Shown one piece after another: positions 49,201 through 58,800 of a stretch of 64,000 nucleotides of DNA. The notes beneath the pieces were generated by a model that ran no database searches, had not been told where the DNA came from, and was given only the letters and a program-made list of their open reading frames with translations. Each line of letters opens with the position of its first letter. Positions within the stretch are counted from its first letter, which is position 1. The position numbers and the translations under genes are program-made. This DNA comes from Saxidomus purpurata. Taxonomy: Eukaryota > Mollusca > Bivalvia > Venerida > Veneridae. Where the stretch lies: assembly GCA_022818135.1 (NCBI GenBank), contig JAFMSR010000002.1, forward strand, positions 56,758,746 to 56,822,745. The letters run 5' to 3'.

Positions 49201-50391
49201 ATATATTGATATATACATGCACTATTAATCTGACTAATTGGTTAAAATTGTCATGGCCTAACTGAAAGTCTTAGACTTAAGCATTACATTAGCCAGGGCT
49301 TGGCCTCGATTTCATGAAAATACTTAAGTACATGTAATTACTTAGTAACATGCTCAACTTATTTCAACACTTAAAAGCTCCTTGCATGTTTATTCTTTTA
49401 AAGAATTCAAGTTTGTCAGAATTGTATTTACCCATTTATTAAAATTATATGCACTTGTCAGTACATGTACTTGTGCAGGAATTGTTGTTTTATAGCATGT
49501 ATTTTATATAAGTAAATTCTTAAAATTCTTGAGTTGTACTCAAATGATTTTTCGCTATATCTGACTTGCATTTAGTATTATACAACATTTTATTCTTTCA
49601 ACATGTTAATTTCATTAAGAAATACACTATCGTTAAAAATGACAACAAGTAATATCCTTAATTTTAGTGACAATTTGACTTTCAAATAACGTACTTAGCT
49701 GAGCAATTACTTAAGTATTTTCGTGAAATCGGGCCAGATCAGTCAAGTCTAAAGAACTGTAGACTTGAGTATTCAGAGGAGACATCTTTAACCTGCTGAA
49801 ACTTCAAAGTGGTTAAACATAATTGTATGTTGTTATTTAACCAGTTTTTTTGGTTTTATTCCTGTTGATGTTTGTCATTGCATGCATTCGTCTGGGAATG
49901 TTAGCTAATCTTTATATTAGATACTCTCCCACCTGCTCAATTTTAAACAATCATACTGTAATTCAGTTTATCTGAAAGTTCTCAACAAATGCAATGAATC
50001 TTATGTCTGGGTTGAGAAATTACTCAACAACAATAAGATAAGTTCACAAGGATGTTCATTCGACAGGGAAATCGTAAGAGTATTCCGTTAGCAGAGTCGT
50101 TAGAGTATTTCGTTAGCAGAATCGTTAGAGTATTCCGTTAGCAGAATCGTTACAGTATTCCAATAGCAGGGTATCAGTGTATACTTCTTATTTAATGAAA
50201 AATGGCCAGTAGAATGTATCCATTCTATACAGTAAAATTGAAGTTACCAGTACTATGATTGATGAACTATGGATTATTTCTTTTGCTGGTGTATTGTCAT
50301 TGTATTGAATGTTTTAGATGTCAGTATTTCTTTTGCTTGTTTCAGGCTAGAATTGGAAAGTCAGGAAATAGAAGTTAAAGCACAGTCATAG
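28273..50391 (+). CDS. PDXDC1: PDXDC1 (pyridoxal-dependent decarboxylase domain protein 1), N-terminus missing
   Basis: Exons: 28273-28360, 28909-29039, 29295-29450, 29913-30102, 30618-30686, 35800-35878, 36356-36440, 38334-38454, 38926-39081, 39814-39864, 40143-40220, 40968-41034, 43169-43275, 43971-44076, 44612-44670, 45030-45142, 45738-45865, 46433-46551, 47092-47184, 48159-48258, 48714-48984, 50346-50391 (TAG). Phases join throughout, giving 803 residues; the first visible exon enters in phase 2, so upstream exons are lost in or beyond the gap. Recognised by runs shared with vertebrate PDXDC1: SHSLAAYVS, SSAAPPGLSNYLC, VPCNTLFGS, LPLWVVLQSLG, GLGAVQY, IPMIGSVMNWFSP and KGRTFNLAS. Fold-type-I PLP decarboxylase-like domain; the family's activity is not established. 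WMHVEGDN stands where active enzymes have WLHVDAA, and DSFTICMGKWLGIPA aligns with the DSVTWNPHKMMGVP loop. The tail is serine-rich. Confidence 0.93.
30380..30565 (+). mobile_element. tRNA-derived SINE
   Basis: A box TGGTGAAGAGG (30395-30405) and B box GGTTTGAGCCC (30439-30449), then a body 'ACACCAGTACTGG', 'GGAAGCGGACTCGAGAGTG' and an A-rich end (AAAATAAAT). Sister copies at 31795-31960 and 49015-49147. Confidence 0.75.
31478..31625. repeat. Dispersed repeat fragment (TATACCCCTGG...GTCTGTCTGTC)
   Basis: Opens TATACCCCTGGATAAG, followed by GTCAGTCTGTCTGTCTGTCC. The 'GTCTGTC...' start recurs at 10675 and 14010, so it is a dispersed non-coding element. In PDXDC1 intron 30687-35799. Confidence 0.4.
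31795..31960 (+). mobile_element. tRNA-derived SINE (diverged copy)
   Basis: Head 'GCCTAGAGGTTAAGGGGTC', B-box-like TATTCGAGCCC, then the same body as 30380-30565 ('CTCATATGACACCAGTACTG', 'GGAAGTGGACTCAAGAGTG'). Confidence 0.65.
32612..33720. repeat. 38-bp minisatellite, about 29 copies
   Basis: Unit: GATTAGATTGCTTACTTG followed by AAATCACAAAATCTTCCACA (38 nt). Variants: CTTACT/CTAACT/CTTAAT and ATCTTCC/ATGTTCC. The block GCTAACTTGAAATCACAAAA with TGTTCC occurs at 33232 and again at 33612, exactly ten units apart, so part of the array has a 380-bp higher-order period. Lies in the 5.1-kb PDXDC1 intron 30687-35799. Confidence 0.95.
34130..34280 (+). mobile_element. SINE fragment (core and tail)
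   Basis: 'GGCAAGACACTTCATTCTGC' core, 'TTTATTCCATCTTGAATGAG', and the tail 'TTTGTAAGAACTTGTTTTGC ... AATAAAT', as in 40578-40800. The tRNA-like head is not recognisable. Confidence 0.5.
36475..37637 (+). mobile_element. HINE-like element with six 166-nt core units (TAGCTCGACT family)
   Basis: Starts TAGCTCGACTATTCGGAG. Subterminal inverted match CAATAGTCGAGC at 37601-37612 to GCTCGACTATTC at 36477-36488. 3' stem GCTGTC (37615-37620) / GACAGC (37626-37631), then TCTTGT. The core units are marked by TTTGCCTGCTAGGTACTATC at about 36550, 36716, 36882, 37048, 37214 and 37379. Flanks are TTTT|TAGC and TTGT|TAAG: insertion between T and T with no duplication, or a 3-bp TTA duplication. No ORF. In PDXDC1 intron 36441-38333. 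Confidence 0.75.
38455..38925 (+). other. U12-type (minor spliceosome) intron of PDXDC1
   Basis: The 5' end is GTATCCTTTG (consensus RTATCCTTT), and the branch region GCCTTAAC at 38908-38915 lies 10 nt before the AG at 38924-38925. Exon flanks are ...IPYA|TMFKVEDP..., phase 0, in the right register against vertebrate PDXDC1. A 32-nt tandem repeat (38573-38725) lies inside. Confidence 0.85.
38573..38725. repeat. Short tandem repeat, about 5 units of ~32 nt
   Basis: Units read 'GGATTCACATACTGGTAGAT' plus 'CAATCAAAAT', diverging toward the left. Inside the U12-type intron. Confidence 0.8.
40578..40800 (+). mobile_element. tRNA-derived SINE
   Basis: Head 'TTGGTGCAGTAGCAGCATC', B box GGGTTTGATCCCC, core 'CTTGTGCAAGACAC', tail 'GAGTCTCGAGAGCTATAAAT ... 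CAAATAAAT'. Same family as 20106-20372. In intron 40221-40967. Confidence 0.7.
41286..41500 (+). mobile_element. tRNA-derived SINE, second family
   Basis: Head 'TTTGGTTGATTGGTTAGATTC', B-box-like GTTTCGAGCCCC, then 'TAGGATAGTGGTCTTATACTGG' and 'AGGTAAACTGCC', ending in an A-rich stretch. In the intron before the nine-fold acceptor array. Confidence 0.55.
42230..42800 (+). mobile_element. Core fragment of the 7652-8434 HINE-like family
   Basis: Three to four ~160-nt units ('GGCCTAGAGCTTAGATATT', 'TGGCATGTAGCATTG', 'GGTCACTTAGTTTTGCATAG'). Neither family end is visible. It stops about 25 nt before the acceptor array begins. Confidence 0.65.
42823..43190 (+). repeat. Nine-fold tandem repeat of a PDXDC1 3' splice site
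   Basis: The unit is TTTTGTTTACTCCAG followed by the first codons of the exon (ATATAGCTGTTGCACCATAT). CTCCAG occurs at 42833, 42874, 42915, 42958, 42999, 43040, 43081, 43122 and 43163: seven steps of 41 nt and one of 43. Only the last acceptor (AG at 43167-43168) keeps the frame open into SSSIEPDDDSDEE. Starting from any of the eight earlier ones, the reading runs into TAG in a following unit. Confidence 0.9.
44225..44440 (-). mobile_element. tRNA-derived SINE, minus strand
   Basis: On the minus strand: TAGCCCAGTGGTTTGAGAG (A box region) and GGGTTCGATCCCTGG (near-perfect B box), followed by 'ACCAGACATAAAAACAGTAG' and 'CAGGAAGATAAAG'. In intron 44077-44611. Confidence 0.7.
45233..45340 (-). 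mobile_element. SINE tail fragment, present in both arms
   Basis: On the minus strand: ATGGATACCATCAGGTATGA, GAGTGATTAATATAAGTTG and AACTTGTTTCACAATCGACC, then an A-rich end. It has a counterpart in the inverted arm at about 63480-63575, so this insertion predates the split between the arms. Confidence 0.55.
47700..48062 (+). mobile_element. Repeat element ending GACAGCTCTTGTTT
   Basis: Contains 'CAAATCACACTGTCCGTCTG', 'GGGGCCATGGCCCCT' (a palindrome), 'GTCAAGGTCACACTTAAGAG' and the 3' end GGGACAGCTCTTGTTTC. The last bases match the ends of the elements at 36475 and 53397. Counterpart in the inverted arm at about 60836-61200. The 5' boundary is uncertain. Confidence 0.5.
49015..49147 (+). 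mobile_element. SINE body and tail, lacking its head
   Basis: Starts at the B box (GGGTTTGAGCCCC) and continues as in 30380-30565 to 'TCGAGCTAAGATAAAT'. It sits just after exon 48714-48984. In the inverted arm only the last ~50 nt remain (about 59862-59900). Confidence 0.7.
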
Positions 50392-53300
50392 TAGAACTGA
50401 CAATATAAAGGTGATCTACATCAATATAGCCAATGTAATACAGACATTAGACATACAGATCACGTGCATCAGTGATATCGCAACTTAATTATGGACAAAA
50501 TACACGTGCTCGCTGTATTTTTCTCGTTGGGGGATAATCTCAAGTAGTATACATAGCATTCGTTTACTCTAGGTTTGCTTACTTTAGATAAATAAACAAT
50601 TTTCTACAGATATCTATGTAGTGAAAAGAACCATTCAAGCCAAGTTTACTGAATTTCAGTGTATCATCACCAAGTCTTGCATTTTCTGGTTTGGTTGTCT
50701 CACCAATTTTGAAAAACTTTTATATTATATTGTACTTTAAGAAAACCAGTTTGATTTTTAATACTTTCTGAGAACCTGTAGCTGGAAAGTCGTTTTTCAG
50801 ATTCAAGAACCTGATAATTTTATGCAAGACAATAGGGTGTGTATTTTAAGGTTTTATCCATTGAAAACCATTTATGTTATGCATATTGTTTAGTTCACTT
50901 TTAATATGACACAGTATTTGGCTTTTAGATCGTTTTTTTTGTTTTGCATTTGAAGTTCTTTTGAAATGTTGTATAACCTTCTTATAAAACAAATGGAAGC
51001 TGTGAAAATTTATGCAAGTTACAACAGACCTCTACTATATGTATTTACATATTACACATGTTTAGTTTTGATAAATATTTTTCACATTTGACATATTATT
51101 ACTGAATGGGTTAAAAAGATACAGCAGGTCATCTTCTCTGTTAACAAGTATATACATGTTGTATACTGAATGTAAGGAAATGTGACAAAACATTATCATT
51201 TTGAGGGAGTCTATTTTTGTTATGTGTTTTAAATATTAAGTATTTTGAGTGATATTTAACCTTTAGTGTTTACATTTTAACTGTTGCTCATTTTGAATGA
51301 TTTTCAAATTATGTAGATCTAGTTTTGTTATGTCTAACGCAAATGTAACTTCAAATACAATACTGTATTGACTATAATTATGTTATAGGACTTTGAGATT
51401 GCATTGTCAGTAGTTACGTAGTTTTTCTTTCTCTACATCTAAGACGAGAACCCACATTTTTATTCGTTGATTTCTTTAGTTTAAATCTCACGTATAAACA
51501 TAATTTTCTTCGGGGAAGTGTTGAAAAGCACTTAAAATTGTATGACATTAGAGTTCTCAGTTGAACCATGGATAGAAATAATTACTTAATGACACTAACC
51601 TAAAGGGAAGAAGTAGTGGTCTGATAGGCCTTTATGGGGACAAGTTTTATTGATGTTTATGTATAATTTATTTATATAATATTGTATAAAGACTGTCCAC
51701 ATTGTGACGGGTTGTTTTACTATGTTGTTCTACAATGTGGCATGTATATAATCCATATTTTAAGGAAATCTACAAGCTGTGTAATCTTCAAAGTAAAGCC
51801 AGTTCTCACAGCATTTCACTATGTAAATGAGGGCCTTCACAGTAACTTTACTTCCTAGCAGTTACTGTTAAGTGTTTTGTTGTAATGCAGCATGTGATCC
51901 TGTCATACTTGGTCACCTATGGTTCCTCCTCAGGTTATTTCGTTCAGTAAATTTTGGCTTATAAAAAAACGCCCCATAGATAGCATTAATGGGAATAAAT
52001 GTGATTTAGAGTTGATTACATGGTAATATGATTGTTGATTCTGCAAGAAAGTAAACATTTTGTTAGAGGAAATTTCAAATGAAAGTGTCATTTTCAGAAA
52101 ATAAAAATTTCACTTTATACCAGTGAAGAAGAAAGTGTTCTATGAATTTGTGTCATAGTACTGATTATTTATAATTATTGTATAAAATATTGATATTTTC
52201 TTATGTATTCATGTACACAAATATCCATTCCATGTACATGTTCACTGTGATATATATATATGAGTTATCTATGCTATTGTTCATCATTTATTTATAATGA
52301 AGTTTTCATTTTGTGTTACCGGAATCTTTGACTCAAATATTTTTGTTGTTGCTTGTAAAGAATGACTTTTTTAAATTGGTAATAGTAATTTGACCAATGG
52401 TTATTATAAAAACATCATGTGTGCACCCTGTTGCAAGAAACATTCTGGACAAGAATATGTTTTACATCAACATTATAGAGCCTGTACATGGGTTTACAGT
52501 TTGTATCTTTGAAGCATTATTGAGAGAGCGTGAGAGTTACCTTAAGTTGAATTTCGAGTAAACTGTATAACGCAATACTCTGTAGAAAAAGGCTTTTTTT
52601 GAACTGCCCGTCTGAAATGGTTTCTAAAAATATAAGAAAATATGCAATTTGATATATTTTATTTCCATTGAATCAGTTGTTAAACCAGTCCTTGTATCAG
52701 ATGTCAACCAATGTAGCACTTCTCATACAGAGTCTGGACTGCATTCAGCTTTTCCCCTAGACGTAACACCTGCTTTGTATTATGTTACTTTTGCTCACCA
52801 GTTTGAGGTCCAGTACGCTGTATAATGTGATGTAAAAAAAAAAGAGTCCCATTGTATGACCTTGGCCAGTAGTTTCTTTTTCCCAAATACATGTATTACA
52901 GTACAGTAGGTTATGTTGCTTCGTATATTTATCCAAGTGAGGGATACTGATACAAAATAAGGTCTGATTTACCACTTTGGCAGCAGTCAGTCTATTTGCA
53001 TTTCATTTTGTGTATGAAATCTATACAGGGACTGTCAAAATAATCTGTGGTCAGAGAAATACTAGTTATAGAAATCCATTTGTTTGACACAGTTTTATAC
53101 TTTAGTCACATTTGTTGTGTAATATCTAATATACATATAAAGTCAACCAATGAAAATATGTTTAAAACCAATTAATTTTATATAGCACAAGGCGGACACC
53201 ACATGTAAATGTTGGAGAAATATATGAAGGACATTGTTTTATTGAAATGTTGATTTTTAATCAATGATTTTGTTCAAAAACTAACACTTTGTTATACCTG

Positions 53301-53396
53301 GAAAACCAATAACTAAAAGTTTCATATTAAATTCAGAAAACTTGGTATTCATCAAATCTTCTTTTAACCTTCTTACTTTGAGACTTGTTGATTTTT
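50392..53396 (+). other. PDXDC1 3' UTR / downstream region
   Basis: About 3 kb with no coding signal. It is matched almost throughout by the inverted arm (56042-59029). AATAAA-type words occur, for example in GGGAATAAATG near 51992 and AAAATAAAAATT near 52099. The 3' end of the transcript is not determined. Confidence 0.4.
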
Positions 53397-54939
53397 TAGC
53401 TCGACTATTCGAAGAATAAGGAGACTATTGCACTCGCCCCAGCGTCGGCGTCGGCGTCGGCGTCTGCGTTGGTTAAAGTTTTTCATAAAGTCAAATATCT
53501 TGAATACTATCAAAGGTATTGACTTGAAACTCAAACTATATGTTTACCATCAACATCTTCACCTGAGGAAACAATCCCCATAACTCTGTTTTGATTTTTG
53601 ACAGATTTATGCCCCTTTTTAACTTAGAAATTTTGGTTAAAGTTTTTTATAAATTCAAATATCTTGAATACTATCAAAGGTATTGACTTGAAACTCAAAG
53701 TATGTGTCTACCATCAACATCTTCACCTGAGGAAACAATCCCCATAACTCTGTTTTGATTTTTGACAGATTTATGCCCCTTTTTAACTTAGAATTTTTGG
53801 TTAAAGTTTTTTATAAATTCAAATATCTTGAATACTATCAAAGGTATTGACTTGAAACTCAAAGTATGTGTCTACCATCAACATCTTCACCTGAGGAAAC
53901 AATCCCCATAACTCTGTTTTGATTTTTGACAGATTGATGCCCCTTTTTAACTTAGAATTTTTGGTTAAAGTTTTTTTTTAAATTCAAATATCTTGAATAC
54001 TATCAAAGGTATTGACTTGAAACTCAAAGTATGTGTCTACCATCAACATATACACCTGAGGAAACAATTCCCATAACTCTATTTTGATTTTTGACAGATT
54101 TATGCCCCTTTTTAACTTAGAAGTTTTGGTATTTTTTTTTTGTAAATTCAAATATCTTGAATACTATATAAGGTATTGACTTGAAACTCAAAGTATGTGT
54201 CTACCATCAACATTATACACCTGAGGAAACAATTCCCATAACTCTGTTTTGATTTTTGACAGATTTATGCCCCTTTTTAACTTAGAAGTTTTGGTATTTT
54301 TTTTTTGTAAATTCAAATATCTTGAATACTATATAAGGTATTGACTTGAAACTCAAAATATATGTTTACCATCAACATCTACACCTGAGGAAACAATCCC
54401 CATAACTCTATTTTGATTTTTGATAGATTTGTGTCCCTTTTTAACTTTGAATGTTTTGTTAAAGATAGAATACTATCGAACGTATTTACTGTCAACATCT
54501 TCACCAATGTTTTTGATTTTTGACATATTTATGCCCTTTTTAACTTAGAATTTTGTCACAGTTTTTCCAGACTAAAATGGAAATACTCAAAATGGCTTTC
54601 TTTTGAAATGTCATAGAATAATTATGCAGCATAAAGCGGTCATGCTTTTTTAATTCTATACATATCAATTTTGAAAAGTTACAAAATTATTCATGATCAA
54701 ATATACAAGGTCGTGTATTTCTTTGAAATTATCCCCCCCATCCTCCCTCCAGTTGGCTTGCAGAATCCAGAGTAAGGCCTTGAATGCAATGTACATTTAC
54801 AAAGGTCTTTGAACAAGTTTCATATCTTTGACCTTAATTCTTATAGACAATTACACAATACTCCTGTTCTTAGACAAAAACCCCATTTTACCAACAAGCT
54901 TTCGAATAGTCGAGCGTGCTGTCATGTGACAGCTCTTGT
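53397..54939 (+). mobile_element. HINE-like element with six ~164-nt core units, insertion absent from other arm
   Basis: Starts TAGCTCGACTATTCGAAG. Subterminal inverted match GCTCGACTATTCGAA (53399-53413) with TTCGAATAGTCGAGC (54901-54915). 3' stem GCTGTC (54918-54923) / GACAGC (54928-54933), then TCTTGT. Core units marked by TCAAATATCTTGAATACTAT at about 53491, 53655, 53819, 53985, 54148 and 54313. The flanks GATTTTT and TATAAAG are joined directly in the inverted arm (reverse complement of about 56030-56050), which is an empty site. Same terminal architecture as 36475-37637 but a different core. Confidence 0.85.
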
Positions 54940-55091
54940 TATAAAGATTGTTGTATTTTTTAATTGAATATTGTTGATTTCTACTTACATATGTACACAA
55001 TAAATACACAAGTGAAAAAAGTCAGGGTTTATAAGCGCCGGTGCATTCTTGCAAGCTGTGTGATGATGGGCAACGGTGTCCCTATACAGTT

Positions 55092-55591
55092 NNNNNNNNN
55101 NNNNNNNNNNNNNNNNNNNNNNNNNNNNNNNNNNNNNNNNNNNNNNNNNNNNNNNNNNNNNNNNNNNNNNNNNNNNNNNNNNNNNNNNNNNNNNNNNNNN
55201 NNNNNNNNNNNNNNNNNNNNNNNNNNNNNNNNNNNNNNNNNNNNNNNNNNNNNNNNNNNNNNNNNNNNNNNNNNNNNNNNNNNNNNNNNNNNNNNNNNNN
55301 NNNNNNNNNNNNNNNNNNNNNNNNNNNNNNNNNNNNNNNNNNNNNNNNNNNNNNNNNNNNNNNNNNNNNNNNNNNNNNNNNNNNNNNNNNNNNNNNNNNN
55401 NNNNNNNNNNNNNNNNNNNNNNNNNNNNNNNNNNNNNNNNNNNNNNNNNNNNNNNNNNNNNNNNNNNNNNNNNNNNNNNNNNNNNNNNNNNNNNNNNNNN
55501 NNNNNNNNNNNNNNNNNNNNNNNNNNNNNNNNNNNNNNNNNNNNNNNNNNNNNNNNNNNNNNNNNNNNNNNNNNNNNNNNNNNNNNNNNNN
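55092..55591. other. Assembly gap (500 N) at the centre of the inverted duplication
   Basis: Exactly 500 N. The left arm stops at ...GGTGTCCCTATACAGTT, which corresponds to about 55891 in the right arm; the right contig continues about 300 nt further (55592-55890) before the gap. Both contigs therefore end at nearly the same locus downstream of PDXDC1. Confidence 0.98.
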
Positions 55592-55889
55592 TCAGGTTTT
55601 GTTAGTAATGTTTTTTGACATTAATATGTAAATTAGTATACTTATTTAATTCTCACCCAATCAGTATTACACAGACATTCAAAATAATTTTTAAGACATA
55701 AATTTGTAACTATAAACATGGCATATCATGCAACTTTTGAACAAAAATATTTTCACACTTTCACATCAATGTTTAAATCTGACAAATCCAAGTAACTCAA
55801 TCCCTACCCTGTTACTAAATGGACATGCCCATCTCTTTCTTCAGACCCTTCCATTTCATGTTTAGAGGGGTGTTAAATAAGTATTCATA

Positions 55890-58800
55890 AACTGTATAGG
55901 GACACCGTTGCCCATCGTCACACAGCTTGCAAGAATGCACCGGCGCTTATTAACCCTGACTCTTTTGACATGTGTATTTATTGTGTACATATGTAAGTAG
56001 AAATGAACAATTTGCAATTCAAAAACACAACAATCTTTATAAAAAATCAGCAAGTCTCAAAGTAAAATTAAAAAAAGCTACAAAAGAAAATTTGATAAAT
56101 ACCAAGTTTTCTGAACTTATATGAAACTTTTAAGTATTGGTTTTCCAGGTAAAACAAAGTGTTAGTTTTTGAACAAAATCATTGATTAAAAATCAACATT
56201 TCAATAAAACAATGTCCTTCATATATTTCTCCAACATTTACATGTGGTGTCCGCCTTGTGCTATATAAAATTAATTGGTTTTAAATATATTTTCATTGGT
56301 TGACTTTATGTGTATATCAGATATTACATGTGACTAAAATGTAAAACTGTGTCAAACAAATGGATTTCTATATGATTAGTAATCTCTGACCGTAGATTAT
56401 TTTGACAGTCCCTGTATAGACTTCATACACAAAATGAAATGCAAATAGACTGACTGCTGCCAAAGTGGTAAATCAGACCTTATTTGGTATCAGTATCCCT
56501 CACTTGGATAAATGTACGAAGCAACATAACCTACTGTACTGTAATACATGTATTTGGGAAAAAGAAACTACTGGCCAAGGTCATACAATGGGACTCTTTT
56601 TTTTTATATCACATTATACAGCGTACTGGACCTCAAACTGGTGAGCAAAAGTAACATAATACAAAGCAGGTGTTACGTCTAGGGGAAAAGCTGAATGCAG
56701 TCCAGACTCTGTATGAGAAGTGCTACATTGGTTGACATCTGATACAAGGACTGGTTTAACAACTTATTCAATGGAAATAAAATATATCAAATTGCATATT
56801 TTCTTATATTTTTAGAAACCATTTCAGACGGGCAGTTCAAAAATAGCCTTTCTCTACAGAGTATTGCGTTATACAGTTTCCTCGAAATTCAACTTAAGGT
56901 AACTCTCACGCTCTCTCAATAATGCTTCAAAGATACAAACTGTAAACCCATGTACAGGCTCTATAATGTTGATGTAAAACATATTCTTGTCCAGAATGTT
57001 TCTTGCAACAGGGTGCACACATGATGTTTTTATAATAACCATTGGTCAAATTACTATTACCAATTTAAAAAAGTCATTCTTTACAAACAACAACAAAAAT
57101 ATTTGAGTCAAAGAATCCTGTAACACGAAATGAAAACTTCATTATAAATAAATGATGAACAATAGCATAGATAACTCATATATATATATATCACAGTGAA
57201 CATGTACATGGAATGGATATTTGTGTACATGAATACATAAGAAAATATCAATATTTCATACAATAATTATAAATAATCAGTACTATGACACAAATTCATA
57301 GAACACATTTTTCTTCACTGGTATAAAGTGAAATTTTTATTTTCTGAAAATGACACTTTCATTTGAAATTTCCTCTAACAAAATGTTTACTTTCTTGCAG
57401 AATCAACAATCATATTACCATATAATCAACTCTAAATCACATTTATTCCCATTAATGCTATCTATGGGGCGTGTTTGTATAATCCGAAATTTACTGAACG
57501 AAATAACCTGAGGAGGAACCATAGGTGACCAAGTATGACAGGATCACATGCTGCATTACAACAAAACACTTAACAGTAACTGCTAGGAAGTAAAGTTACT
57601 GCGAAGGCCCTCATTTACATAGTGAAATGCTGTGAAAACTGGCTTTACTTTGAAGATTACACAGCTTCTAGATTTCCTTAAAATATGGATTATATACATG
57701 CCACATTGTAGAACAACATAGTAAAACAACCCGTCACAATGTGGACAGTCTTTATACAATATTATATAAATAAATTATACATAAACATCAATAAAACTTG
57801 TCCCCATATAGGCCTATCAGACCACTACCTCTTCCCTTTACGTTAGTGTCATTAAGTAATTATTTCTATCCATGGTTCAACTGAGAACTCTAAAGTCATA
57901 CAATTTAAAGTGCTTTTCAACACTTCCCCGAAGAAAATTATGTTTATACGTGAGATTTAAACTAAAGAAATCAACGAATAAAAATGTGGGTTCTCGTCTT
58001 AGATGTAGAGAAAGAAAAACTACGTAACTACTGATAATGCAATCTCAAAGTCCTATAACATAATTATAGTCAATACAGTATTGTATTTGAAGTTACATTT
58101 GTGTTAGACATAACAGAACTAGATCTACATAATTTGAAAATCATTCAAAATGAGCAACAGTTAAAATGTAAACACTAAAGGTTAAATATCACTCAAAATA
58201 CTTAATATTTAAAACACATAACAAAAATAGACTCCCTCAAAATGATAATGATAATGTTTTGTCACATTTCCTTACATTCAGTATACAACATGTATATACT
58301 TGTTAACAGAGAAGATGACCTGCTGTATCTTTTTAACCCATTCAGTAATAATATGTCAAATGTCGAAAATATTTATCAAAACTAAACATGTGTAATATGT
58401 AAATACATATAGTAGAGGTCTGTTGTAACTTGCATAAATTTTCACAGCTTCCATTTGTTTTATAAGAAGGTTATACAACATTTCAAAAGAACTTCAAATG
58501 CAAAAAAAAAAAACACGATCTAAAAGCCAAATACTGTGTCATATTAAAGGTGAACTAAACAATATGCATAACATAAATGGTTTTCAATGGATAAAACCTT
58601 AAAATACACACCCTATTGTCTTGCATAAAATTATCAGGTTCTTGAATCTGAAAAATGACTTTCCAGCTACAGGTTCTCAGAAAGCATTTAAAATCAAACT
58701 GGTTTTCTTACATTACAATATAATATAAAAGTTTTTCAAAATTGGTTGGTGATATACTGAAATTAAGTAAACTTGGCTTGAATGGTTCTTTTCACTACAT

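Noticed and set aside
55862..56053. 63-codon frame at the centre of the inverted duplication, with a counterpart at 54964-55091
   Set aside because: Most differences between the two arms change amino acids, which argues against coding. Probably 3' flanking sequence or a repeat.
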